A DNA stretch of 64,000 nucleotides from Candidatus Ichthyocystis hellenicum (GCF_001460935.1 NZ_LN906597.1:1753497-1817496); one strand, 5' to 3'; counted from the stretch's first letter, positions 8,197 to 18,177 are shown. Translations and numbers: made by a program. The notes: generated from the sequence alone by a model not told the origin.

Positions 8197-8784
8197 ATGA
8201 AGCACGAATTGCCACCATTACCTTATGCCTATGATGAACTAGAACCATTTATATCTAAGGAAACACTAATAACTCATCATGATAAACATCATGCTGGATA
8301 TGTTAATAACCTCAATAAACTTATTGTTGGAACAGAATTTGAGGACTCAACGCTAGAAGATATCATTTGCAAATCCAATGGCGTAATATTTAACAATGCG
8401 GCTCAGGTCTGGAATCATAATTTCTACTTTGAGTGCCTACGCAAACCATTGGAGGATAACAGTCCTTCTGGTGATCTAGCAACAGCAATTGAAAAGCGTT
8501 GGTCATCATTTGACAACTTTAGAAAGGAATTTACAGCATTCTCTGCAGCTCTATTCGGATCAGCATGGGCATGGCTGGTTTTAACACCAGACAATACCTT
8601 GGAAATGCTTGGAACCAGCAACGCAAGCACGCCTCTGTCTACGGACTCTAAGGCCCTGTTATCTTGCGACGTTTGGGAACACGCTTATTACATAGACCAT
8701 AAGAACGTTAGAGCTGAGTATCTGGAGTCATTCTGGTCGATTGTAAATTGGGACTTTGTTGCAAAAAATTTCGCTGCCAACTAA
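8197..8784 (+). CDS. sodB: Superoxide dismutase [Fe]
   Basis: Converts superoxide to hydrogen peroxide and oxygen in the cytoplasm. The 195-residue length is normal. Metal ligands are visible: His in LITHHDKHHAGYV (about residue 27), His in NAAQVWNHNFYF (about 74), and Asp and His in DVWEHAYYIDH (about 157-161). The Gln in AAQVWNH and the block FGSAWAWLV favour the iron over the manganese type. GGAAAGGAC lies 8 bases before the ATG. A strong hairpin follows. In related betaproteobacteria sodB is, as I recall, near xseA; here a 5-kb accessory cluster separates them. With katA nearby it covers peroxide and superoxide defence. Confidence 0.96.
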   Translation: MKHELPPLPYAYDELEPFISKETLITHHDKHHAGYVNNLNKLIVGTEFEDSTLEDIICKSNGVIFNNAAQVWNHNFYFECLRKPLEDNSPSGDLATAIEKRWSSFDNFRKEFTAFSAALFGSAWAWLVLTPDNTLEMLGTSNASTPLSTDSKALLSCDVWEHAYYIDHKNVRAEYLESFWSIVNWDFVAKNFAAN

Positions 8785-8801
8785 AAACAACCACCTGATC
8801 A

Positions 8802-8835
8802 CTGAAGGAAGACTTAATTAGAGTCCTTCCTTCAG
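8802..8835 (+). terminator. Hairpin after sodB
   Basis: CTGAAGGAAGACT pairs with AGxGTCCTTCCTTCAG (13 bp, one bulge, 7-base loop). No T-run follows, so it may act as a processing or bidirectional terminator hairpin. Confidence 0.6.
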
Positions 8836-8905
8836 AATCGGAAAATATCCAAGTCAGAATGTGACCAAATTTGATACCGGCTTCAGGTAGGTAAGGTAGG
8901 AGGTT

Positions 8906-9427
8906 TTATTCATCAGGCATGTTGTTGTTCCAAATCATGATCGCTTCAAGCACGTCCCGTTCTTCGGGAGAAATAACGACGTTACCAGTTTCAGCTAGCA
9001 AATAGGCATCTAAGTCACTATCATATTCGTTGACATAAGATGATGAAACACAATTCTTGCTGACATCTGGTTTGAAAGTGATAGTTTCACCATCCAAAAC
9101 AACATTATCACCTGACGCTACACTAACGATACCACTGGTTTTAAGTATATCACTGTCAACAACAATACTTTTGTTATCTCCGTGCCCAGAAGTTAGTGTC
9201 GGATCAACCCTATTAAATTTACCTTCCGCCCTATCGCCATGAATATAGTAATCAGAACCTGACTGTGCATCATCTCCTAAAAACCTCGGGCAAGAATTGC
9301 TATCCATAGCAACCACACTATCTTCCCCGAAAGACAAAGGAGCGGCTTTAAATCCATTAACTTGATTATCAGTACCACTAACATCACTACCACCAACACC
9401 ACCTCTGCGAAGCGGAATCGGATTCAT
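8906..9427 (-). CDS. Hypothetical acidic protein
   Basis: Function unknown. The start at 9427 (MNPIPLRRGGVGGSDVSG) is preferred over an ATG eight codons upstream because the upstream sequence, aaatagttgggggttatATG, copies the leader seen before the 2.4-5.7 kb cluster genes (aatagggggtgttATG). The 173-residue protein is acidic and Ser/Asp/Val-rich, without signal peptide or helix. Its most structured part is the C-terminus, DSDLDAYLLAETGNVVISPEERDVLEAI. It may be an outlying member of the same accessory set, placed between sodB and mutS. No homologue is recognised. Confidence 0.6.
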   Translation of the reverse strand: MNPIPLRRGGVGGSDVSGTDNQVNGFKAAPLSFGEDSVVAMDSNSCPRFLGDDAQSGSDYYIHGDRAEGKFNRVDPTLTSGHGDNKSIVVDSDILKTSGIVSVASGDNVVLDGETITFKPDVSKNCVSSSYVNEYDSDLDAYLLAETGNVVISPEERDVLEAIMIWNNNMPDE

Positions 9428-9573
9428 ATAACCCCCAACTATTTTTGCCAATAAGAAACGTAGACAGTTACAAATTCAATTTTTTCCCACACTACATAAA
9501 TACAATAACTAGACCTTTAGTGATAGAAAATAGAAAATAGACCCTATCGAGCAATGAATAAGTTGTAACATAC

Positions 9574-9603
9574 TTGACATACAAAGCAATTCTTTACTTT
9601 AAT
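9574..9603 (+). promoter_or_regulatory. Putative sigma-70 promoter of mutS
   Basis: TTGACA at 9574-9579 and TTTAAT at 9598-9603 with an 18-base spacer, ending 46 bases before the mutS ATG. Confidence 0.45.
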
Positions 9604-9649
9604 TAAGAATGATGGCATTGTTAAACTCCTCCCAGTATTGATATAAGCT

Positions 9650-12247
9650 ATGACCACTACCACCGATAGTGTTGTTCTTTCTCCATCCATGCAACATTAC
9701 ATGGACCTAAAAAAAAGTTACCCTGACGCATTCTTGATGTACCGAATAGGGGATTTTTATGAATTTTTCTTCGATGATGCGGTGCGATGCTCTGCAATAC
9801 TTGGGATAACCTTAACCTCTAGATCACGCATACCCATGGCGGGAATACCATCTCATCAGCTAGAGCAGTATCTAGCAAAATTAGTAAGAACTGGAAACAA
9901 GGTAGCTATTTGCGATCAAGTAGGACAAAGAAAGGTTAAGGGAAAAGTAATAACTGATCGAGAAATAACTCAGGTAGTTACACCTGGAACAATTACAGAC
10001 AACCAACTTCTTGAAGCCAAATCCAATTGCTGCCTACTAGCCATTCATAAGATAAATAATAAGTTAGGTTTAGCTTGGCTATCTCTTACTCAAGGGGTTA
10101 TACATGTACTTGAAATAAAATCAGAAAATATTTTTGATTACTTAAATACAATACGTCCAGCTGAAATAATCTTGTCTGAGTATGCCGACATTGAAATTGA
10201 TCCGACACAGTATGTAATAACAAGAGTGGATGACTGGTCGTTTGATTCTGAACACGGATATGACCGTCTATGCCAACACTTCTCACTGCAGTCGCTTGAT
10301 TGTTTTGACATTGGTAGACGTGACATTATCACAGGATCAGCATATTCACTGCTGTGCTACATGATGAAAACTCAGAAAAAAATAGGACAGCACGTTAACA
10401 CAATTGTACGAGAAAATACAGATAGATACATCTTACTTGATGAAAAAACCAGGATGCACTTAGAAATAACGCATAGTTTAAATGGAAAAAGTAACCATAC
10501 CCTATTTTGGTTATTTGATAACTGTGTAACTTCTTCTGGGAGCAGATGGATAAAAAATGCACTGCAACATCCAGTACGAGATCAGTCGGTAGCATCTTCT
10601 CGTCATGACGCTATTGAATGGCTATTACAAACTAACTTAGCTCAACAAAAACATTATGAAACCGTTCAGAATTTATTGAAAAACACGGCAGACATAGAGC
10701 GAATAGCAGCAAGACTGGCTTTAAAAACGGCCCGTCCAAAAGAAATCGCCTCTTTGCGACAAACTGTCCGTGAACTTCCTAAAGTATTTGGTCATATTCG
10801 TAATTCTGAACCAATCCCCAGAATAATAGAGGAAATGCTCCCCCATTTTCTACTTTCTGATAATTTCGTCCACATCCTGGAAAACACTATTGCTGAAGAA
10901 CCGTCTGCATTTGTTAGAGAGGGTGGAGTTATAAGAGATGGATACAACGAAGAGTTAGATCACTATAGAAATCTAAATAAAAATACACAATTGTATATTC
11001 ATAAATTGCGTGACCAGGAACGAGAAAGAACACAGATACCATCGCTGAAGATTGAGTACAATCGACTTTATGGCTACTACATAGAAGTTACGCCTTCGCA
11101 CTTAAATAAAGTACCATCCGATTATCAAAGAAAGCAGTCACTTAAAAATGCAGAAAGATTTACAACGGAAGAGTTGATAAACCTTGAACGTGAAACAGCA
11201 TTAGCTCAAACTAAGTCACTGGAAAAAGAACGAGAAATATTCGACAATTTCCTTGATTCTTGCCAAAACTTTATCAAAGAGCTACAGATGTGTGCTCAAT
11301 CTCTGTCATCGCTTGACGGTCTTTGCTCTTTTGCATACGTAGCACATCACCACAAATACACTCGCCCTGAATTTTGTTCATCCACTCATCTAGAAGCTGT
11401 AGAAGCAAGACACCCCATAATAGAACAGCACGTTGATCAATTTATTCCTAATGACATTAATTTGTCTTTGGACAGGAAGTTTTTAATGATCACTGGTCCA
11501 AACATGGGGGGAAAATCGACTTATATGCGTCAGACTGCCATATTAGTTTTACTGTCTTACTGTGGCAGCTTCGTACCAGTAAAATCAGCTAAAATTGGAG
11601 CTATCGACCGCATAATGACCCGCATTGGTGCATCTGATAACCTTTCTAGCGGGCAATCTACATTCATGGTCGAAATGTCTGAAATGGCAAGAATTCTAAG
11701 ACAGGCCACACCAAACAGCTTGCTATTGATAGACGAAATCGGACGTGGAACATCTACATACGACGGACTATCACTAGCACAAGCTATAATGAAGCATTTA
11801 ATTGAGATCAACAAATCTCTATGTTTGTTTTCAACACATTACTTTGAACTAACACATGCGATAATAGAGTATCAACAAGCTGTTAACATTCACTTATGTG
11901 TAGAAGAAACGCCAGACAAAATTGTGTTTTTGCATACAGTACAAGACGGTGTTTCTCAAAAGAGTTACGGTATACACGTTGCCTCTTTAGCTGGAATTCC
12001 AGGTAAAACAGTATGCTATGCTCAGAAATTACTTAAGGAACGAGAAAAAAATTACAGCATTACGCTGAAAAGTGACGTCAGCTCAGACATGAAAGACAGC
12101 ACAAGCGTAAACGATAAAATTATCTCTAAAATTCACAGTGATATCATAGGAAAGATATTGGATATATCAATAGATGATTTGACACCTAGAGAAGCTTTGG
12201 AGTTATTGGCAACTTGGAAAAATGACGTTAGTAAATCTTTACTATGA
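9650..12247 (+). CDS. mutS: DNA mismatch repair protein MutS
   Basis: Recognises base mismatches and starts methyl-directed or strand-directed repair. The 865-residue protein is full length. The mismatch-reading Phe-x-Glu is FYE at residues 36-38 in RIGDFYEFFFDD. The ATPase carries Walker A ITGPNMGGKST (about 614-624), the DNLSSGQSTFMVEM signature, Walker B LLLIDEIGRGTST (about 690-702) and the STHYFELT switch. The C-terminus has the usual small dimerisation segment. A TTGACA-type promoter lies upstream. A lipoprotein gene follows 65 bases downstream. Confidence 0.97.
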   Translation: MTTTTDSVVLSPSMQHYMDLKKSYPDAFLMYRIGDFYEFFFDDAVRCSAILGITLTSRSRIPMAGIPSHQLEQYLAKLVRTGNKVAICDQVGQRKVKGKVITDREITQVVTPGTITDNQLLEAKSNCCLLAIHKINNKLGLAWLSLTQGVIHVLEIKSENIFDYLNTIRPAEIILSEYADIEIDPTQYVITRVDDWSFDSEHGYDRLCQHFSLQSLDCFDIGRRDIITGSAYSLLCYMMKTQKKIGQHVNTIVRENTDRYILLDEKTRMHLEITHSLNGKSNHTLFWLFDNCVTSSGSRWIKNALQHPVRDQSVASSRHDAIEWLLQTNLAQQKHYETVQNLLKNTADIERIAARLALKTARPKEIASLRQTVRELPKVFGHIRNSEPIPRIIEEMLPHFLLSDNFVHILENTIAEEPSAFVREGGVIRDGYNEELDHYRNLNKNTQLYIHKLRDQERERTQIPSLKIEYNRLYGYYIEVTPSHLNKVPSDYQRKQSLKNAERFTTEELINLERETALAQTKSLEKEREIFDNFLDSCQNFIKELQMCAQSLSSLDGLCSFAYVAHHHKYTRPEFCSSTHLEAVEARHPIIEQHVDQFIPNDINLSLDRKFLMITGPNMGGKSTYMRQTAILVLLSYCGSFVPVKSAKIGAIDRIMTRIGASDNLSSGQSTFMVEMSEMARILRQATPNSLLLIDEIGRGTSTYDGLSLAQAIMKHLIEINKSLCLFSTHYFELTHAIIEYQQAVNIHLCVEETPDKIVFLHTVQDGVSQKSYGIHVASLAGIPGKTVCYAQKLLKEREKNYSITLKSDVSSDMKDSTSVNDKIISKIHSDIIGKILDISIDDLTPREALELLATWKNDVSKSLL

Positions 12248-12312
12248 TTAGCTATTTTTACTATTTATTTCAAATTAATCACCGCGTAGATATCGCCAGG
12301 GACACGTCACCC

Positions 12313-12546
12313 ATGAAACAAATTACATCAGAAAAATTTTGGGCATGCGTTTTTCTAATTGTATGTGCATTTTTCGTAGGAATATCTTGCTCTCCGGAGA
12401 AAACAGTGGAGGGAACTGTTACCACCCCTACAGGAACTATCGGACCTGTAACTGGAGGATCAGATAGCGGCTTAATGCCTTCTCCCGTTGATCCATCCAG
12501 CCTAATTATCGGACCCAGCGGTTCGGGAATGTCGTGCACTGACTGA
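12313..12546 (+). CDS. Small putative lipoprotein
   Basis: Function unknown. The start at 12313 follows CCAGGGAC at a spacing of 9; a longer frame overlapping the mutS stop lacks a ribosome site. The 77-residue protein has a short basic start, a hydrophobic core (FWACVFLIVCAFFVG) and a cysteine in VGISC that fits a lipobox, giving a mature protein of about 54 residues rich in Pro, Gly, Ser and Thr (TVTTPTGTIGPVTGGSDSG). It has no domain. It is probably co-transcribed with mutS. Confidence 0.62.
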   Translation: MKQITSEKFWACVFLIVCAFFVGISCSPEKTVEGTVTTPTGTIGPVTGGSDSGLMPSPVDPSSLIIGPSGSGMSCTD

Positions 12547-12695
12547 AAAGACGTAAACTATTACCACATAGCAAATAATTTTCGATCTTTACATTTCCTC
12601 TACCAGGTTATACTATTAGCCCTCTTTAGTTTGGGTATTAATTGAACACGAGCGCAGATATTTTGTGTTCGTCCGTATAGAGGGGAGTGTTTGTA

Positions 12696-13010
12696 ATGAA
12701 GAAAGCCTTTGGAGTGGTTGTTTTGTCTGCTGTGATTATCACACTTGCTGGATGTGATTGGATGGATGATTCTTCCTCTACTTCCTCGTCACCCAGTCAG
12801 TCTATTGCCACAACATCGCCTTCAGTTGATGAAAAACCAGATGATATGCAAAAAGCCAAGGAAGAATCAGCTAGCGTCAACCCAAGTTCTGAAAACGACA
12901 AGGCTCCTGCTGAAACTCTCAGAAAAGGAAAAAAGACTAAACCAGCCGCTAAAAAACAATCCCACGATGGCGAAAACACCACATCAGGCGCAAAAAATTC
13001 CGTCCGGTAA
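12696..13010 (+). CDS. Small Ser/Lys-rich lipoprotein
   Basis: Function unknown. ATG at 12696 follows AGGGGAG at a spacing of 8; an upstream GTG in the same frame lies inside that ribosome site. The 104-residue protein has a signal peptide, MKKAFGVVVLSAVIITLAGC, with a textbook lipobox LAGC, then a disordered chain: a Ser-rich part after the cysteine and a Lys-rich end (RKGKKTKPAAKKQS). A possible promoter TTTACA ... TATACT with a short 15-base spacer lies at 12588-12614. A hairpin follows the stop. It could be a cell-envelope spacer or entericidin-like protein, but no family is recognised. Confidence 0.72.
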   Translation: MKKAFGVVVLSAVIITLAGCDWMDDSSSTSSSPSQSIATTSPSVDEKPDDMQKAKEESASVNPSSENDKAPAETLRKGKKTKPAAKKQSHDGENTTSGAKNSVR

Positions 13011-13033
13011 ATCATAATTGGCCGCATCTTCCA

Positions 13034-13065
13034 AGAGGAGGAGCTGGTTTACTGACTTCTCCTCT
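13034..13065. terminator. Bidirectional terminator hairpin between lipoprotein gene and katA
   Basis: AGAGGAGGAG pairs with CTTCTCCTCT (10 bp, one G-T pair) with a 12-base loop, followed on the plus strand by a T-rich stretch. It lies between two convergent genes and probably serves both. Confidence 0.65.
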
Positions 13066-13077
13066 CGGTCTTATTTT

Positions 13078-14544
13078 CTAAAATGCAATTTTCAGCAATT
13101 CAAGAGATGCCCTAACCATACTACCGTAGTCACTGTGGGCACGGTCGAAGTGTGCGAGTTGTCTACATATAATCTCGGCCGGAACACCTTTCATAGACTC
13201 CGCAATGTTGGTTGCTAGGCGCTTTTTCTCATCGGGACTCATTATTGAGAATAATTTACCTGGTTGTTCATAGTTATCACAACCGTCAGCACCATCAAAA
13301 GAATCAGCATCCCCAGAAATTTTTAATGGGGGCTCACGAAACTCTGGATCAGCCACTGGACCATTAAAGCTATTTGGTTCGTAGTACGCATCCTTATAAG
13401 GCGCATTATCAAAGAAACACATCTGACCGTCACGATTATAGGTATGAACTGGACAACGAGGACGATTCACAGGAATCATGTTGTAGTGAGTACCCAAGCG
13501 ATGACGATGAGCATCAGGATAACTGAACAAACGTGCCTGTAGTACTTTATCAGGAGAAAATCCAATACCAGGAACAACACTGGAAGGAGAAAAAGCAGCA
13601 TTCTCAATTTCAGAGAAGTAGTTATCGGGATTACGATTCAATTCTAAAGTACCGACCTCAACAAGTGGATAGTCCTTGTGGTACCAAACTCTAGTCAAAT
13701 CGAATGGATTAAATTTAACTTTCTCAGCTTCCTTTTCATCCATAATCTGAACATACATCGTCCACTTAGGAAACTCACCATTTTCGATAGAATAGTAAAG
13801 ATCCTCCTGATAGCTCTCACGAGAACGACCAATAACTTCAGAAGCTTCAGAGTTAGTGAAAAACTTATGTCCCTGGTTTGTCTTAAAGTGTATTTTTATC
13901 CAATAACGCTCACCTTTTTCATTCCAAAAAGAAAAAGTGTGAGAACCATAACCATTCATAAACCGAGGGCTTTGTGGCAATCCACGATCTGAAAATAATA
14001 TTGTAACCTGATGCAAACTCTCAGGGGAAGCAGACCAATAATCCCACATTGCAGTAGGAGACCGAAGATTGGTCTTAGGATGACGTTTCTGAGTATGAAT
14101 AAAATCAGGAAATTTAAGCGGATCACGGATAAAAAATACAGGAGTATTGTTACCCACCATATCCCAATTTCCCTGATTTGTATAGAATTTCAAAGCAAAC
14201 CCACGAACATCACGCTCAGCATCTGCTGCACCTAACTCCCCAGCAACAGTTGAGAATCGAGCCAAAACATACGTCTTACGACCTACTTCTTTCAAAAAAT
14301 CAGCACAAGTATAGGAGGTAACATCTTTAGTTACAGTAAAAGTACCATAAGCTCCCCAACCCTTAGCATGAACAATACGCTCTGCAATACGCTCCCTGTT
14401 TTGGTGAGCCAACTTTTCCTGCAAATGCCAATCTTGAATAAGAACAGGACCCCTAGGTCCTGCGGTAACTGAATTAGAATTGTCCGCAACTGGAGAACCA
14501 GTTGTAGTCGTCATAACCAACTTTCTATCACCATCCTGTGCCAT
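13078..14544 (-). CDS. katA: Catalase (small-subunit, clade 3 type)
   Basis: Haem enzyme that breaks hydrogen peroxide into water and oxygen. The 488-residue length fits small-subunit catalases. Visible signatures are the distal His in [14 protein letters not shown] (about residues 56-70), the Asn in [12 protein letters not shown], and the proximal haem Tyr in [14 protein letters not shown] (about 340). The start at 14544 (MAQDGDRK) follows TTGGTGG; an upstream TTG in frame is less likely. It is convergent with the lipoprotein gene and shares a terminator. Together with sodB it gives a full superoxide-peroxide defence. Confidence 0.96.
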   Translation of the reverse strand: MAQDGDRKLVMTTTTGSPVADNSNSVTAGPRGPVLIQDWHLQEKLAHQNRERIAERIVHAKGWGAYGTFTVTKDVTSYTCADFLKEVGRKTYVLARFSTVAGELGAADAERDVRGFALKFYTNQGNWDMVGNNTPVFFIRDPLKFPDFIHTQKRHPKTNLRSPTAMWDYWSASPESLHQVTILFSDRGLPQSPRFMNGYGSHTFSFWNEKGERYWIKIHFKTNQGHKFFTNSEASEVIGRSRESYQEDLYYSIENGEFPKWTMYVQIMDEKEAEKVKFNPFDLTRVWYHKDYPLVEVGTLELNRNPDNYFSEIENAAFSPSSVVPGIGFSPDKVLQARLFSYPDAHRHRLGTHYNMIPVNRPRCPVHTYNRDGQMCFFDNAPYKDAYYEPNSFNGPVADPEFREPPLKISGDADSFDGADGCDNYEQPGKLFSIMSPDEKKRLATNIAESMKGVPAEIICRQLAHFDRAHSDYGSMVRASLELLKIAF

Positions 14545-14635
14545 AAAAACCACCAATCAATACAAAAAAATACGACATTATACAAACATGAACAACTAGG
14601 ATACACAAAACAAATAGACCTGCAACATGGAAATC

Positions 14636-15187
14636 TTAACGCCTGTAGAACGGAACTAACTCCGCTTTACCTATGGAGTTGGAAACAAGAGAAAATCCAG
14701 CCATAGCAGCAGTAGAGTCTTTCTTAATTGGGAGTTTAGAAACTTTAAGCGCCCAAACAGTAAAGATGTAACGGTGTCTTTTTTCACCGGATGGGGGACA
14801 AGGACCACCAAAGTTCTTTAATCCATAATCATTACGAATCTCGAACGAACCTTTAGGTAACTTCCCTAAAGAAGAAGCACCTGTATCCACATTATGAACA
14901 GAAGGCGGAATATCTACCAACAACCAGTGCCACCAACCACTAATGGTAGGAGCATCAGGATCATAGACGGTAATAGCAAAACTTTTGGTACCAACGGGCT
15001 CGTAAGACCATGATAGCTGGGGAGACAAATTACCACCATGACACCCAAAACGATTAAAAACCTGCTTAATATTCATAATTTTATTAGTAGCCATATCTGC
15101 ACTATGGAGACTAAACCTTGATGCCAAAACATTTTGGGAAAAAAACATCGAGCAAAACAAAACCGCAGACAAGACCCTAGCCATCAT
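14636..15187 (-). CDS. YbhB/YbcL-family PEBP-like protein, exported
   Basis: Phosphatidylethanolamine-binding-protein fold (Raf kinase inhibitor-like), whose bacterial role is unclear. The start at 15187 follows AAAGGAG at a spacing of 8; an upstream TTG lies inside the ribosome site. The 183-residue protein has a signal peptide (VLSAVLFCSMFFSQNVLAS), then family motifs: CHGGNLSPQLSW, VYDPDAPTISGWWHWLLVDIP, and GGPCPPSGEKRHRYIFTVWAL. These form the ligand pocket of the family. It is probably periplasmic. It stands alone between katA and the tmRNA gene. Confidence 0.9.
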   Translation of the reverse strand: MMARVLSAVLFCSMFFSQNVLASRFSLHSADMATNKIMNIKQVFNRFGCHGGNLSPQLSWSYEPVGTKSFAITVYDPDAPTISGWWHWLLVDIPPSVHNVDTGASSLGKLPKGSFEIRNDYGLKNFGGPCPPSGEKRHRYIFTVWALKVSKLPIKKDSTAAMAGFSLVSNSIGKAELVPFYRR

Positions 15188-15435
15188 ACCGTATGCTCCT
15201 TTTAACAATAACAGTCGAGAAAAGCAATTTTAAGAACTTAAGCAACAATAATAGATAAGTACACATTTCAAAAAAACAACAGAGGTAAACCACTATTACT
15301 GTAATTATTATCAAACCCTCTACAAATGCAACAAATTGACAAAAACCGGACAAGGTAGTTCCACAAACAAAACCACACAAAAACTATATTGCACGATCAA
15401 GTAGAAAAATCCAAGAGATAAACACGAAAAGAAGT

Positions 15436-15823
15436 TGGTGGAGACGGGCGGAATCGAACCGCCGTCCGCAAGCACTTTACAGCAAGATCTACATGCTTAG
15501 CAACGCCGTTAAGGTCACATGCCCAGCACCGGCGCGCAAACGCTGGAACACGCTATCTGCTAAATTGTCGGGAAGAGCCGCCACAGATTCAGCCCACCTT
15601 ATCGCACTAATATGACACTGCTGTGCATGTTTCCACACACCCACCCCATGCGCAAAGCGGTGCAGCGGAAGGAACACCGGTTATTAAGCGGCAAGTTCCT
15701 CACTAATACTAAAGGTTTCATCGTTGGCAGTTATATTTGCCTTCCGGCTGTATTTACGTGGATAACCGGCCCACGACATGCCCTCAACTGCTCTGCAACC
15801 CACGTCGAAACCAGGTCGTCCCC
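15436..15823 (-). ncRNA. ssrA: Transfer-messenger RNA (tmRNA)
   Basis: Rescues stalled ribosomes with SmpB. The ends pair as a tRNA-like acceptor: 5' GGGGACG with 3' CGTCTCC, followed by A and an encoded CCA at 15436-15438. The T-arm GGCGGTTCGATTCCGCC lies next to it. The tag frame at 15684-15728 reads ANDETFSISEELAA and ends in TAA TAA. The 388-base length is typical of a one-piece tmRNA. Its partner gene smpB is at 31302-31751. Confidence 0.96.
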
Positions 15824-15903
15824 CAAAAAGAACAAGTACAGACTACATTGTACCATAATCACAACTTCACATTCAATTTACTAAAACTATATAAATCTCA
15901 TCG

Positions 15904-16554
15904 CTATTTAAAAAGAAAATCGCTAAGCTCTTTGGCCGATGACACTAAATTAGAAACTGCCCTTTCCAACAACACATCTCTTTGGTACCCCCACAAAACA
16001 CCCAAAAACTCCATATTACAAGCACTAGCAGCTTCATAATCACACAAACCATCACCAATATATATGCACTTAGAAGGATCACTATTCAAAATATCTGCTG
16101 CCTTAAGCAAAGAATCCGGAGATGGTTTAGGATGCAAAACATCGTCCCCACAGACAACACATGGGCAATTCAAATTTATGTGATCCAATAAAGGAATAGT
16201 CAAACTACGCCATTTTCCAGTAACAATACCCCATGGAACAACCAGTCCTTCAATATTAGCGATAATACCCCTTATGCCTGGAAAAAAATCGCTCTGCCCG
16301 TGATCCACATCGGTATAGAACGACAGAAATCTATTCTTAATATCCTTAAACTCACTATCTTTTTGGGAAATACCCAAAAATCTCTCCAGGATTTTGTTAA
16401 CTCCCTGACCAGTATAGGAGAGAAAATCCTCCTGAGTCACAGTATCAATACCTCTATCTTCACAAAGCTTATTCAAAGCAGCACGTAAATCAGATGTTGT
16501 ATCTACTAGCGTCCCATCAAGATCAAAAAGAATAGCATCCCAACCTAGTTTCAT
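15904..16554 (-). CDS. gph: HAD-family phosphoglycolate phosphatase
   Basis: Probably dephosphorylates 2-phosphoglycolate. The 216-residue protein has the HAD motifs in order: ILFDLDGTLVDT (about residues 8-19), IVTGK (about 113), the Lys in HPKPSPDSL (about 142), and YIGDGLCDYEAASA (about 165-178). Its ATG overlaps the ubiG stop by 4 bases, so the two are translationally coupled; ubiG-gph is a common betaproteobacterial pair. The substrate is inferred from this pairing; other small phosphates are possible. Confidence 0.88.
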   Translation of the reverse strand: MKLGWDAILFDLDGTLVDTTSDLRAALNKLCEDRGIDTVTQEDFLSYTGQGVNKILERFLGISQKDSEFKDIKNRFLSFYTDVDHGQSDFFPGIRGIIANIEGLVVPWGIVTGKWRSLTIPLLDHINLNCPCVVCGDDVLHPKPSPDSLLKAADILNSDPSKCIYIGDGLCDYEAASACNMEFLGVLWGYQRDVLLERAVSNLVSSAKELSDFLFK

Positions 16555-17222
16555 TTTTGAGCAACCATAAAGTAATTGACATCTACCGATGAAGATAAAG
16601 AAGCAGAATGAGTCATAGGATTATAATGTAACCCCTTTACATTCCTTACTAACAGACCATATTCCTCCAACCACACAGATAATTCACTCGGTTTTATAAA
16701 ACAAGACCAATCATGAGTTCCGCGAGTTATTATACTTAAGATATACTCTGCAATCACGATAGTTAAGAAATACGATTTAGCAGTACGGTTTATGGTAGAC
16801 AATATTATATACCCACCTTCTTTGAGCAATTTAATGCACTGACCAATAAAAACACGAGGTGAGCTGACATGCTCTATAACTTCCATACAAACTATACAGT
16901 CGAAACTATCCTTATGTGTCTCCAGGAGGTCGTCCACAGTTGCGTGCTTGTAGTCTATTGCCAAAAGCTCAGATGCAGCATGAAGCTTAGCAACATCTAT
17001 TAAAGAAGAAGACCTATCAACACCAATAACCTCAGCTCCTGACCTGACCAAGCTTTCAGATAAAATTCCACCGCCGCACCCAATATCCAGAACTAATTTC
17101 CCCTGTAAAGAAATAATCGAATTGATAAATGCCATTCGAACAGGATTAATATGATGAAGAACCTTCATAGGTCCCTGATCATCCCACCATACGGAACTAA
17201 GATCATCAAAAACATCCATCAA
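16551..17222 (-). CDS. ubiG: 3-demethylubiquinol / 2-polyprenyl-6-hydroxyphenol O-methyltransferase
   Basis: Performs both O-methylations of ubiquinone synthesis with S-adenosylmethionine. The 223-residue protein opens with the UbiG signature FDDLSSVWWDDQGPMKVLHHINPVR, then the SAM-binding motif VLDIGCGGGILSESL (about residues 44-58), GVDRS, and the CMEVIEHV motif (about 114). It overlaps gph by 4 bases and is downstream of ompA, the order seen in many betaproteobacteria. It implies aerobic respiration with ubiquinone. Confidence 0.95.
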   Translation of the reverse strand: MMDVFDDLSSVWWDDQGPMKVLHHINPVRMAFINSIISLQGKLVLDIGCGGGILSESLVRSGAEVIGVDRSSSLIDVAKLHAASELLAIDYKHATVDDLLETHKDSFDCIVCMEVIEHVSSPRVFIGQCIKLLKEGGYIILSTINRTAKSYFLTIVIAEYILSIITRGTHDWSCFIKPSELSVWLEEYGLLVRNVKGLHYNPMTHSASLSSSVDVNYFMVAQK

Positions 17223-17294
17223 GACTACCTCAAAAACAAAAAAGCCCCCCTAAATTTTTTAGAAGAGCTTTTTATCAAAACCAAAAAATATTTA

Positions 17295-18059
17295 CTAATT
17301 GCCTTTGATGTGGGCAGAATCTTTTGTGCGGTGATTATCTATAAAACTATTACGGTTGATAGATTTAGGATCTACAGAAGTAACACCTATGATCTCTACC
17401 TGAACACGACGATTGCGTGACCTACCATCCTCTGTCATGTTAGTAGCTACAGGATCAGACTTAGATTTTCCTTCCGCATATATACTAGAATGATCAATTC
17501 CCTTTTTAATCAAATATTTACGCACAGCATTAGCACGATCACGGGATAACTTAGTATTAAGAGCATCAGAACCACGAGAATCTGTGTATCCGGTAACGAC
17601 CACAACCTCAATTTTCACTTGCTTCAAAAAATCAACCAAACCATCCAAAACTCTATGACTAGAGCCACGTATCATCGAAGATGAGGTATCAAAGAAGGTA
17701 CTAGCAGACAAGGTAAGCTTGTGGTCAATAACACGCTCCTGGGACCTACTAGGCGGAACAACTGGTTTTTTGTAAATTACCTTAGCCTCAGCAGCCGGCT
17801 CATCATGAGTAGACATTGCAGTAGATTCAGATTTCTTGAAGTACTCAGGATCACAGTCCGGAGTACGCCCAAGAGGGGACCAAGAAGAGGCACGAACACA
17901 ATTGGAACCAGCATCACGCACAGGACGAGAAGCGCCATCACGCACATAAGCACCATCCTGGGATCCAGTAAGGGCCAACGCCCCGAAAGAAGAAAAAATC
18001 AAAAACAGCAGAGAACCCAGAGCAAACGCCGTAGAATACGTTAACTTCACTCTCATCAT
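17295..18059 (-). CDS. ompA: OmpA-family outer-membrane protein
   Basis: Peptidoglycan-anchoring outer-membrane protein. The start at 18059 (MMRVKLTYSTAF) follows GGAG at a spacing of 7. The 254-residue protein has a signal peptide ending near GALALTG, a short N-terminal part with the remains of the betaproteobacterial YVxDG...RASSWSPLGRTPDCDP motif, a linker, and a C-terminal OmpA domain (about residues 125-235) with FFDTSSSMI, VVTGYTDSRGSDALNTKLSRDRA and GRSRNRRVQVEI. It has no eight-stranded barrel. The order gyrA-ompA-ubiG-gph is conserved in Burkholderiales, here interrupted by ispDF. Confidence 0.9.
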   Translation of the reverse strand: MMRVKLTYSTAFALGSLLFLIFSSFGALALTGSQDGAYVRDGASRPVRDAGSNCVRASSWSPLGRTPDCDPEYFKKSESTAMSTHDEPAAEAKVIYKKPVVPPSRSQERVIDHKLTLSASTFFDTSSSMIRGSSHRVLDGLVDFLKQVKIEVVVVTGYTDSRGSDALNTKLSRDRANAVRKYLIKKGIDHSSIYAEGKSKSDPVATNMTEDGRSRNRRVQVEIIGVTSVDPKSINRNSFIDNHRTKDSAHIKGN

Positions 18060-18177
18060 CGCAAAACTCCAAAAAGGTACAAAAAAACCGCCCCACGATT
18101 GTTTCATGAAAGACGCCGCATTGACAAATTAACTTGCATTATGACCTATAATATGTTGTTTCAGAGACAAAATAATA

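Noticed and set aside
17223..17294. Rho-independent terminator between ompA and ubiG
   Set aside because: AAAAAGC and GCTTTTT can pair only around a loop of about 20 bases; too weak to claim.
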